Source: an uncultured Acidimicrobiaceae bacterium
GTDB lineage: Bacteria; Actinomycetota; Acidimicrobiia; Acidimicrobiales; RAAP-2
Length of the DNA stretch: 64,000 bases
Reading direction: 5' to 3'
NCBI GenBank assembly: GCA_903873395.1
Contig: CAIQOJ010000110.1
Coordinates: 22,653-86,652 of the forward strand
This document shows positions 45,620 to 53,092 of the stretch, piece by piece. The position numbers and the translations under genes were made by a program. How positions within the stretch are numbered: the first letter of the stretch is position 1; each line of letters opens with the position of its first letter. Below the pieces are notes generated by a model. The model had not been told where the DNA came from, searched no databases, and saw nothing but the letters and a program-made list of their open reading frames with translations.

Positions 45620-48285
45620 CGGCGGCTCGATGCAGATCGCCGATCACCGTCCGACATCCCACCCCCGGCCAAGGCGGAGAGGCGCTGAGGGGTGAACCAT
45701 CCGCGGCGCACGGAGTCGTGCAGTTCGGCTAGCCGGGCATCGACGTCGTCAAGGACCGATTCGAGCTCGGTACGCCTGTCGGTCGCCGGGTCCACAGCGG
45801 CCAGACGCAGGGCGTCGGTCGCCTGCAATGGTGCCGCAGCTCGTGCAACGAGCTGCGTGCGGTCGTCGGTTCCGAATCCTGGCGGAAGGTTGCCGAGGTG
45901 TTCCTCCAGCCGATCGAACTGGAACCGGATGCTTCGGGGATTGGCCGCGTCGTAGACGAGCAGATCGAGCGCCCCAGCAACGTGGAGTACGGGACCTGAC
46001 CGGCGCCTGAAGATCATCAGACTTTCGGAGGTCCGGAGAAGCGATTCGACCAGGAGGTCCTCGGCTACACCACTCCGGTGTTCAGTCAATACCGAGGCGA
46101 GCAAGCGCACTGACGCCCGGGCTCGCTCGAGACGGCGTCCGGCATCGAGAAAACGCCAGGACGGATCTCGCTCCATGTTCTCGGCTGACATCCCGGCCAG
46201 GGCCAGGAGCGATCTGAGCAGTCCGGCCAACGCGGGCTGGGCGGCCGCAAGGTGGGTGGGTGGCGACGCCACGAGCCGCGCCCGTCCCTCGTCAAGGTCG
46301 CCGACGAGTTGCCACGAGTCGGCCGACAGCTGATCCCGGACCGAGTACGCGGCGTCGACGACCACGCCAACCGTAGCGACCAGGCCTCCGGCCACCTGTG
46401 GATCAAACAAAAGGGTCAGCGAGCGGGAATCGAGTGGAGATGACGTGGCTAGCTCGCTCTCGTCAGGATCGTCTCGGGTGGGCCGATCCTCGAGGCCACT
46501 TGATCCTCGGCGGAGGATCGGCTCAGCGCGTGGATCGAAGGCGGCGGCCGGCTCGAGCGCGGCCAAAAGCACACGGAGTGAGTCCGCCCCGTGGCCCTTG
46601 CCGATATCCAGCGGTTGGTCGATCCTCAGTTGCACGGCTCGCACGAGGCGGATGAGAAGTTCAGCGTGCTCGGCGCTGCGACCGAGCAGGAACAGTTGGG
46701 CAGCCGCTCGTGCCGGCAAGGGGGTGGCGACCCCGCCCTGGATGGCGATGGTCGGGCTGGTGTCGGCCAACGGCAACCACGGACTCTGCTGGAGTATCGG
46801 GCCGGAAGAGACCACCCAGGTGTCTTTGCTGATGGGCGACGTTGCCCCTGAACCAGCGAAGGCACCCACGTCATCGAGCACCCGGGCCAGACCACCCGGC
46901 AGGACGACAAAATTTGGCCGAGGACCATCGGTGCTGTAGTCGCGCACGGCAAAGGAGCGCAGGCTGATCGGTCGATCGGCCAAGACTCCGTCAACTCCGA
47001 CCATCGGCACGGTGGATGCCTCGAGCACCTGGCGACCTACCCAGTCCTGGGGTCTGGCACGCACGTCGGCAAGGAGCGCATTGGCCTCCTCGGGCTGCAG
47101 CCGGGAAGGCTCGATCGGTCCAACGCATATGCCGTTGCCGGGAATGGCGGGCACGAGCACAACATGGTCCCACCGAGCAGTCACCTCGGCGAGACCCTCG
47201 GGCGTACCGCACCACCAGCTGGGCGGACCAGGGAGGCGGAGCTCTTCTCCGAGAAGTGCAGGGGCCAACCGTTCGAGTTGCACCGAGATGCCTGGGGTCT
47301 CGAGAAGTCCGCTTCCAATCGGGTTGAGGACTGTCACCAGTCCCCGCCGCACGGCATCGAGCAGTCCGGGGACGCCCAACAGCGAATCGGGCCGTAGTTC
47401 GACAGGGTCGCACCACACGTCGTCCACCCGTCTAAGGATCACGTCGATGGGGTCCCGGCCTTCGAGGGTCCGCAGCCAGACCCGGCCATGCTCCACGGCG
47501 AGGTCGCGGCCTTCGACGAGCGGGTAGCCCAGATACGCGGCGAGGTAGGCATGTTCGAAGTAGGTCTCCGACATCGGCCCAGGTGTGAGTACCACGGCAC
47601 GGACGTCGCCGGCTTCCTCCGGGGCAGCGGCCTCCACCCCGGATCGGATGGCCCGGATGAAGCCAGCCAACCGTTCGACCCCGGATCGTCGATGCAGGGC
47701 AGGGAGGACCCGAGAGAGCGTTGAGCGGTTGACGATGGCGTATCCCATCCCGGAGGGCGCCTGGGTCTTGTCGGCCATGGCTATGAACGTGCCATCGGGA
47801 CCCCGGATGACGTCGACGGCCACGGTGAAGAGAGCGGAGCTTGGTCGGTCGGCCCGGTCACCGGTCTGATCGGTGACGGGACGGAGAAAGGCCGGGTTCC
47901 CCAAGACCAGTTCTGCAGGGACCAATCCCTCGGCGACCAATCGCCGAGGGCCGTGCAGGTCGGCGTGGACCAACTGCAACAGGGCGGCCCGCTGGGCTAC
48001 TGAGGCGCCCAGCGTGGCCCACTCGTCTTCGGAGATGATGAAGGGCACCGGGTCAAGGACCCAGGGGCATCGCATGCTGACGGGACCCGACGTGTCGTTG
48101 TAGGTGGCACCCTCGGTCCGCAGGAGACGAGCCACATCATCTTGGCGAGCAAGTAGACCGTTCGGTCCGAGGTCGTCGAGCGTGTCGGCAATGGGTTGCC
48201 AGTTCGGCCGTATCCGACCATCGCCCGAACGAGTCTCGTCTGTCTTGCTGGATCGATCCATCCCGGATGGGACTGCGACGGTCAC
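45616..48285 (-). CDS. Circularly permuted ATP-grasp / alpha-E fusion, ATP-grasp probably degenerate
   Basis: The 889-residue protein joins a circularly permuted ATP-grasp domain (about 1-490) to an alpha-E domain (about 510-885). It aligns collinearly with the stand-alone ATP-grasp of the same operon: VLTPGPMSETYFEHAYLA and RRVDDVWCDP match well. Where the neighbour has VVKPANESGGSG this protein has VVLVPAIPGNGI (about 375), losing the Lys and Glu; EDNLRVPSG becomes ADKTQAPSG (about 168) and DLRPF becomes SLRSF (about 441). I infer a pseudoenzyme or altered function. I chose the GTG at 48285, which overlaps the upstream stop (GTGA); the ATG at 48261 is an alternative. Confidence 0.88.
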   Translation of the reverse strand: MTVAVPSGMDRSSKTDETRSGDGRIRPNWQPIADTLDDLGPNGLLARQDDVARLLRTEGATYNDTSGPVSMRCPWVLDPVPFIISEDEWATLGASVAQRAALLQLVHADLHGPRRLVAEGLVPAELVLGNPAFLRPVTDQTGDRADRPSSALFTVAVDVIRGPDGTFIAMADKTQAPSGMGYAIVNRSTLSRVLPALHRRSGVERLAGFIRAIRSGVEAAAPEEAGDVRAVVLTPGPMSETYFEHAYLAAYLGYPLVEGRDLAVEHGRVWLRTLEGRDPIDVILRRVDDVWCDPVELRPDSLLGVPGLLDAVRRGLVTVLNPIGSGLLETPGISVQLERLAPALLGEELRLPGPPSWWCGTPEGLAEVTARWDHVVLVPAIPGNGICVGPIEPSRLQPEEANALLADVRARPQDWVGRQVLEASTVPMVGVDGVLADRPISLRSFAVRDYSTDGPRPNFVVLPGGLARVLDDVGAFAGSGATSPISKDTWVVSSGPILQQSPWLPLADTSPTIAIQGGVATPLPARAAAQLFLLGRSAEHAELLIRLVRAVQLRIDQPLDIGKGHGADSLRVLLAALEPAAAFDPRAEPILRRGSSGLEDRPTRDDPDESELATSSPLDSRSLTLLFDPQVAGGLVATVGVVVDAAYSVRDQLSADSWQLVGDLDEGRARLVASPPTHLAAAQPALAGLLRSLLALAGMSAENMERDPSWRFLDAGRRLERARASVRLLASVLTEHRSGVAEDLLVESLLRTSESLMIFRRRSGPVLHVAGALDLLVYDAANPRSIRFQFDRLEEHLGNLPPGFGTDDRTQLVARAAAPLQATDALRLAAVDPATDRRTELESVLDDVDARLAELHDSVRRGWFTPQRLSALAGGGMSDGDRRSASSRR

Positions 48286-49391
48286 TGGACCGGGGACACC
48301 TGTCCCCACTCGGAAGGGGTGGGGCGAAAGAACGTTGTGTCGACGGATCGATGAACTTCGGCCAACGCCTGCTGCAGCTCATCGAGGTAGGCAGCCAGCC
48401 CGTCGACAACGAGCCGAGCCGGCGAGGCGGAAGCCACGATCATGGAAGCAGTCTGGCAGGCATCCTGTGCGTCCTCGGAGAAGGGGAGCACCTTGAGTTG
48501 GGTGCGGGCCTCGGCCAGGCAGGCGTTCACCGCCCGCGGGAAGCGATCGTCTTGGAGCAGGAATCGCAGCGTGGAGCCTCCTTGGGGGCGTGCGGGCATA
48601 GCGCGCCGAAAGGGCTGGTAGGCGGCCAACGAGCGAAGGACCGCCATCCAGTGGACGACGTCGTAGGGCTCGTCGGTGCCGACCCCTCGCAATGTCTCCG
48701 AACGGACGTCGAGCACTCGAGTGGTCAGATCGGCACGTTCCAAGCTCTGACCAAGGACGAGGAACGACATCGCCTCGTCACGGCTCATGGTGCCGAGCAG
48801 GATGCCGTGGATGCACTGGCAGCCGGCGATCACGCGCCGAAGCCAGCGGACCCGGCCTTCGCGGCTGTCTGCTTCAGCCAGATGATCGTTGGAGGTCAGC
48901 CACAGGTTGTTGCAGGCCTCCCAGGCCTCTCGGGGAACAACTGGACGTGACGTCCGGAGGTTCTCTCTCGCATTGGTGAGACATGCCAGGATCGACGACG
49001 GGTTGCCTTCACCGTGCAGTAGGAATTCGATCACATCTTCTTCGGCGGCCCGAGCATCGGTGGAAGTCGATGCCGATGCGTAGCGATGGGAGAACTCACT
49101 GTCGACCCCCACGATGGAGAGCAAGGGCTCCCACCCCACATCGGCTCCTACGGGAAGATCGACGTGGGCATCGGCATGCACCTGCACGATGCGTGCTGTG
49201 CCCTCGGCCCGTTCAAGGTGGCGCCCTGCCCAGTAGACGGCTTCGGCCATGCGAGCAAGCAGCATCCCGGGACCTCGTTCTCGTTCGTCGTCGTGTTCCC
49301 CTGCGTGATCGCTCACGTTGTCGGTCGGCTCGATGGTCAGGCCATCGTGGACGACCTGGCCTTCGGTCCATTGCTCAGTCCGGTCCGTCAT
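48282..49391 (-). CDS. Alpha-E domain protein (COG2307 type)
   Basis: This 369-residue, mainly helical protein carries the alpha-E domain, known from its association with circularly permuted ATP-grasp proteins. The signature ARMAEAVYWAGRHLERAEGTAR begins about residue 45, followed by ARENLRTSRPVVPREAWE and WMAVLRSLAAYQPFRR. Its function is unproven; it may be an accessory to amide-bond formation. The ATG at 49391 overlaps the stop of the ATP-grasp gene by ATGA, and its own stop overlaps the next gene by GTGA. It corresponds to Rv2410c of mycobacteria. Confidence 0.92.
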   Translation of the reverse strand: MTDRTEQWTEGQVVHDGLTIEPTDNVSDHAGEHDDERERGPGMLLARMAEAVYWAGRHLERAEGTARIVQVHADAHVDLPVGADVGWEPLLSIVGVDSEFSHRYASASTSTDARAAEEDVIEFLLHGEGNPSSILACLTNARENLRTSRPVVPREAWEACNNLWLTSNDHLAEADSREGRVRWLRRVIAGCQCIHGILLGTMSRDEAMSFLVLGQSLERADLTTRVLDVRSETLRGVGTDEPYDVVHWMAVLRSLAAYQPFRRAMPARPQGGSTLRFLLQDDRFPRAVNACLAEARTQLKVLPFSEDAQDACQTASMIVASASPARLVVDGLAAYLDELQQALAEVHRSVDTTFFRPTPSEWGQVSPVQ

Positions 49392-50917
49392 GACGTGGCC
49401 GTGCTTACCGACGCTGGGATCGGCTTCGGCCACTGTGGGGCCTCCTCAGCCTCGAGGTCGACGATCCAGGTGTCCTTGCTTCCTCCGCCCTGAGACGAGT
49501 TGACCACGAGTGAACCTTCACGACGTGCAACCCGCGTGAGGCCGCCCCGAGTGACATAGGCACCTTCAGGTCCGAGCAGGGTGAACGGTCGGAGATCGAT
49601 GTGACGTGGCGCCACGTTGCCATCGCAGAGAGTCGGTGCTGTGGACAGGTCAATGATGGGCTGGGCCACCCAACGGTCGGGGTCTTCGGTGATGCGTCGG
49701 GCGACCTCGGCAAGTTCTCCTTCGCTCGCTTGCGAGCCGACCGTGATCCCGGAACCGCCAGATTCGTTGGCCGGTTTGACTACCAGTGACGGGAGATTGG
49801 CGAGTACGTGAGCACGCGAGTCCGGGTCGCTGCACCGCAACGTGGGAATCGAGTCGAGCAATGGTTCCTCCTCAAGGAAGAACCGGATCAGGTCGGGCAC
49901 GTAGGAGTAGATCTTCTTGTCATCGGCCAACCCTGCTCCTGGGGCGTTCACCAGTGCTACCCGTCCGGCCTGCCACGCCCGCATGAGGCCAGGCACGCCG
50001 AGAGCCGAATCTGGCAAGAAGATGTCAGGGTCGAGGTAGAGATCATCTACTCTCCGGTAGATGACGTCCACCCGGGCTAGACCTTCAATGGTGCGGGCAT
50101 AGACGCAGTCGTCGTCGAGGACGATCAGGTCACTGCCCTCGACGAGTTCGACTCCGAGCTGTTGGGCCAAGAAGGCGTGCTCGAAGTAGGCAGAGTTGTA
50201 GATGCCCGGAGTCAGCACGACGATTGTCGGGTCTCCCGTGCCCGGTGACACCGATGCGAGCATGTTGGCCAGCCGCCCTATGTAGGGGTCGACGGGCTCG
50301 ATGCTGCAGTGCCGGAACAGTTCAGGAAAGACGCGCTTGGTCACCATGCGGTTCTCCAGCAGGTAGGAGACCCCGGACGGAACCCGCAGGTTGTCTTCGA
50401 GCACCAAGACGTTTCCTTGGGCATCGCGGACCAGGTCCGAGCCACAGATATGTGCCCAGATGCCTCCGGGCGGGTTCACGCCCATGCATTCGGGACGGAA
50501 GTTGGGCGAGCCGGTGACGAGATCTGACGGCACGATCCCTGCGGACATCGCTCGCTGATCGTGGTAGCAGTCGTCGATGAACAGGTTCAGAGCAACCAGT
50601 CGTTGCACGAGACCGGCCTCGATGGCCCGCCACTCGGTCTTGGCGATAATCCGCGGCACGATGTCAAAGGGCCACGGCCTGTCGACCCCAACGCCACCGT
50701 CGTAGACCGTGAAGGTGATGCCGATGGCCCGGATCTCACGGTCGGCTGCATCTTGGCGCTCGGCTAGGGCGGCTGGACCGAGCTCAGACAGGTGTCGCCA
50801 CAAGACCTCGGCTGCTGGGCGCGGCCTGCCGTTGGGCTGGATCAGCTCGTCGAAGTGGGCCGACGCGTCGTAGGGCAGACCCGGCATGTCGTTCTCAGGG
50901 GTGTCGGTGGCCAGCAC
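49388..50917 (-). CDS. Circularly permuted ATP-grasp protein (COG2308 type)
   Basis: This 509-residue protein is a circularly permuted ATP-grasp ligase, a family predicted to form peptide-like amide bonds. Binding-site candidates are LEDNLRVPSGVSY (about 172), VIYRRVDDLYLDP, VVKPANESGGSG (about 377, ATP-grasp Lys and Glu) and DLRPFTLL (about 440), all intact. It is the first gene of the operon and equals Rv2411c of mycobacteria. The GTG at 50917 has no clear ribosome site. A 16-bp palindrome lies 74 bp upstream, towards acpP. Substrate unknown; I do not see an Anbu-type proteasome gene nearby. Confidence 0.93.
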   Translation of the reverse strand: MLATDTPENDMPGLPYDASAHFDELIQPNGRPRPAAEVLWRHLSELGPAALAERQDAADREIRAIGITFTVYDGGVGVDRPWPFDIVPRIIAKTEWRAIEAGLVQRLVALNLFIDDCYHDQRAMSAGIVPSDLVTGSPNFRPECMGVNPPGGIWAHICGSDLVRDAQGNVLVLEDNLRVPSGVSYLLENRMVTKRVFPELFRHCSIEPVDPYIGRLANMLASVSPGTGDPTIVVLTPGIYNSAYFEHAFLAQQLGVELVEGSDLIVLDDDCVYARTIEGLARVDVIYRRVDDLYLDPDIFLPDSALGVPGLMRAWQAGRVALVNAPGAGLADDKKIYSYVPDLIRFFLEEEPLLDSIPTLRCSDPDSRAHVLANLPSLVVKPANESGGSGITVGSQASEGELAEVARRITEDPDRWVAQPIIDLSTAPTLCDGNVAPRHIDLRPFTLLGPEGAYVTRGGLTRVARREGSLVVNSSQGGGSKDTWIVDLEAEEAPQWPKPIPASVSTATS

Positions 50918-50990
50918 GTCTACAAGTGTCGCGTGTCAGTGGGTCAGGCCCGTTGCTTCCGTGTTTCCGTCGTATGAACGACCCGGTGTA

Positions 50991-51006
50991 GCGGGGTATA
51001 CCCCGC
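50991..51006. promoter_or_regulatory. 16-bp perfect palindrome between ATP-grasp operon and acpP
   Basis: GCGGGGTATACCCCGC is perfectly self-complementary and lies just upstream of the -35 position of the acpP -10 box at 51025. It is well placed to regulate acpP, the ATP-grasp operon, or both. Confidence 0.6.
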
Positions 51007-51024
51007 CCCATGGGCCGCCTCGGG

Positions 51025-51030
51025 TAGTGT
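51025..51030 (+). promoter_or_regulatory. -10 box of acpP-rnc
   Basis: TAGTGT lies 57 nt before the GTG at 51088, giving a leader of about 50 nt that contains the AGGAG site. Confidence 0.4.
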
Positions 51031-51087
51031 TTGCCCAGCCCAGCGACGAGTTCCGCCGTTGGTTTTGATACGCAACCAGGAGATGCC

Positions 51088-51384
51088 GTGCCCGCGGAGA
51101 CCCATGTCGAGCAGGGTCCGCTCGACCGCCAGCAGATCCTCGAACTCGTCCGGGAACTCTTGGCCGACATCCTCGAGATCGAGCCATCGACCATCAGCGA
51201 GTCGGCATCGTTCGCCGAGGACCTTGATGCTGACTCACTTGCCTTGATCGAGCTCGTCGAAGGACTGGAAGAAGAGCTGGGTGAGCGTTCCGTAGGATTC
51301 CGCATCGACGACGAGGACCTCGAAGAGCTCCGGACTGTGCGTGATGCCGTCGACTACGTGCATGCCAAGCTCGGAGCATCCTGA
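51088..51384 (+). CDS. acpP: Acyl carrier protein
   Basis: This 98-residue carrier holds growing acyl chains on a phosphopantetheine arm. The modified Ser lies in DLDADSLALIEL, within the usual helix-2 context, and the rest follows the ACP four-helix pattern (LVRELLADILEIEPSTI, VDYVHAKL). It carries a short polar N-terminal extension. AGGAG at 51078-51082 sets the GTG at 51088 rather than an ATG further upstream. rnc follows after 17 bp, as commonly seen. Confidence 0.92.
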   Translation: MPAETHVEQGPLDRQQILELVRELLADILEIEPSTISESASFAEDLDADSLALIELVEGLEEELGERSVGFRIDDEDLEELRTVRDAVDYVHAKLGAS

Positions 51385-51401
51385 CGGCGACACTTCACTC
51401 T

Positions 51402-52118
51402 GTGTCCGCCAACGGTTCCCCCGACGGCGACCGTGCCCTAGCCGAACGGGTTGGGCACGACTTTGCTGACCCGGGTCTCCTGGCTCAGGCGATGGCCCAC
51501 CGTTCGTGGTGTGCCGAACATGGAGGACAGTCCAACGAGCGCCTGGAGTTCCTGGGCGATGCCGTGCTCGGGATGATTGTGGCTGAGTACACGTTCAACA
51601 CGTGGCCAGGTCTGAATGATGGCCAACTCTCCAAGGTGCGAGCATCTGTTGTCAACGCCCACGCCCTGGCCGAGGTGGCGATTGACCTGGACGTCGGCTC
51701 TCACCTGCGGTTGAGTCGCGGGGAAGATCTCGCCGACGGGCGCCAGAAGACCTCAATCCTGGCGGACGCCATGGAAGCGGTGATCGGTGCCGTCCACCTC
51801 GATGGTGGGGTGGACGCCTCCCGCACGCTGGTCCTCGGGCTGCTCAGCGACCGGATCGAAGTAGCGGTGGGCTCACCGGTGGCCTCTGATTTCAAGAGCC
51901 GGTTGCAAGAAGAGGTGGTGGCCATGGGCCGAGGCGTGCCTCGCTACGAGCTCGATCGCTCAGGGCCAGATCATGATCGTCGGTACACGGCAACGGTGTA
52001 CGTTGCCGGACAGCACCTCGGGCAGGGGGAGGGGCGTTCGAAAAAGGCGGCCGAGCAGGAAGCAGCTCGGGCGGCCTGTGCGGCTCTCGAAGCCGAGAAG
52101 GGCGGGGGAGATGCCTGA
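51402..52118 (+). CDS. rnc: Ribonuclease III
   Basis: RNase III cleaves double-stranded RNA in rRNA maturation and mRNA decay. The 238-residue protein has the signature NERLEFLGDAVLGMI with metal-binding Glu and Asp, the second acidic site ILADAMEAVIGAVHLDGG, and a C-terminal dsRBD ending GEGRSKKAAEQEAARAAC. The start is the GTG at 51402. Its 3' end overlaps mutM by 8 bp. Confidence 0.97.
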   Translation: MSANGSPDGDRALAERVGHDFADPGLLAQAMAHRSWCAEHGGQSNERLEFLGDAVLGMIVAEYTFNTWPGLNDGQLSKVRASVVNAHALAEVAIDLDVGSHLRLSRGEDLADGRQKTSILADAMEAVIGAVHLDGGVDASRTLVLGLLSDRIEVAVGSPVASDFKSRLQEEVVAMGRGVPRYELDRSGPDHDRRYTATVYVAGQHLGQGEGRSKKAAEQEAARAACAALEAEKGGGDA

Positions 52119-52953
52119 GTTACCAGAAGTAGAGACCATCCGACGCGATCTGCAGGGCGAGGTCGTCAACCGGAAGATCAAGACTGTCGAGGTGCGAAAC
52201 GGTCGGACGGTACGCCGTCATGCCAGCGCCAAGCAGTTCCGAGCACTGCTCGAAGGTCGAACGATCACAGCGATCAATCGGGCGGGCAAGTACCTGTTGC
52301 TCGAACTCGACGATGGCTCGACGCTCGTGATCCACCTGGGCATGAGCGGCCAGCTGCAGCGAGCCAAGAACGCCAAAGAGGCCAAGGTTCCCCATACGCA
52401 CGCCGTGCTCACGTTTACCCAGGGCGGCCAACTGCGGTTCGTCGATCCCCGGACGTTCGGTGAAGTCTTCGTCTCGGTGGCTCCAGCCGAAGGCGAGCCC
52501 CGGTTGCCCGAGTTGGCTCATCTGGGTTTCGATCCCCTCGAAGATGTCATGAGCTGGGATCGCTTCTGGGCACTGCTGGCCTCGCACCACGCAGCGTTGA
52601 AGAACCTACTCATGGACCAGGAGTTCGTGGCCGGTATCGGCAATATGTACGCCGACGAGATCCTCTATGCCGCCGGGTTGCGCTACGACCGACGGTCGGA
52701 CTCGTTGTCGTCCCAAGAGGTGCGCCGCCTCTATCGGGCCATGGTGGAGACGCTGGCTGAGGCCGTGAAGCGACGAGGCTCGTCTCTGGCCGATCAGCAG
52801 TACCGAGACCTTTTCGGTGAGATCGGCGACTACCAGGGCCAGCACCAGGCCTACGACCGCGAAGGCGAAGCCTGTCGGCGTTGCCGCGGCACCATCGTCC
52901 GAGTCAAGGCTGGGGGCCGCTCGACCTTCTTCTGCGAGGACTGCCAGGTCTGA
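52111..52953 (+). CDS. mutM: Formamidopyrimidine-DNA glycosylase
   Basis: MutM/Fpg removes 8-oxoguanine and formamidopyrimidines and cuts the abasic site. The 280-residue protein begins MPELPEVETIRRDL with the catalytic Pro2 and Glu3, has a conserved Lys at LVIHLGMSGQL, GIGNMYADEILY with the H2TH region, and ends with a zinc finger CRRCRGT and FFCEDCQ. The ATG overlaps rnc by 8 bp and has GGGGGAG just upstream. Confidence 0.97.
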   Translation: MPELPEVETIRRDLQGEVVNRKIKTVEVRNGRTVRRHASAKQFRALLEGRTITAINRAGKYLLLELDDGSTLVIHLGMSGQLQRAKNAKEAKVPHTHAVLTFTQGGQLRFVDPRTFGEVFVSVAPAEGEPRLPELAHLGFDPLEDVMSWDRFWALLASHHAALKNLLMDQEFVAGIGNMYADEILYAAGLRYDRRSDSLSSQEVRRLYRAMVETLAEAVKRRGSSLADQQYRDLFGEIGDYQGQHQAYDREGEACRRCRGTIVRVKAGGRSTFFCEDCQV

Positions 52954-53017
52954 GGGTGGGTTCGACTTCACTCGTGCAGAGGCGCTCGCTACTGATGCGG
53001 GGGACGCCACATCAGGA

Positions 53018-53035
53018 AAGAACGGGGGAGTTCTT
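53018..53035. terminator. Hairpin after mutM
   Basis: AAGAAC-GGGGGA-GTTCTT forms a perfect 6-bp stem about 65 bp after the mutM stop. A 10-bp direct repeat GGTGGTCCTC follows at 53045-53054 and 53061-53070, before the smc -10 box. Confidence 0.4.
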
Positions 53036-53077
53036 CCAGGTCACGGTGGTCCTCTCCCGGGGTGGTCCTCGTGCCGA

Positions 53078-53083
53078 TAGGGT
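53078..53083 (+). promoter_or_regulatory. -10 box of smc-ftsY (near-leaderless)
   Basis: TAGGGT ends 9 nt before the GTG at 53093. Confidence 0.45.
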
Positions 53084-53092
53084 GAGCGCCCG

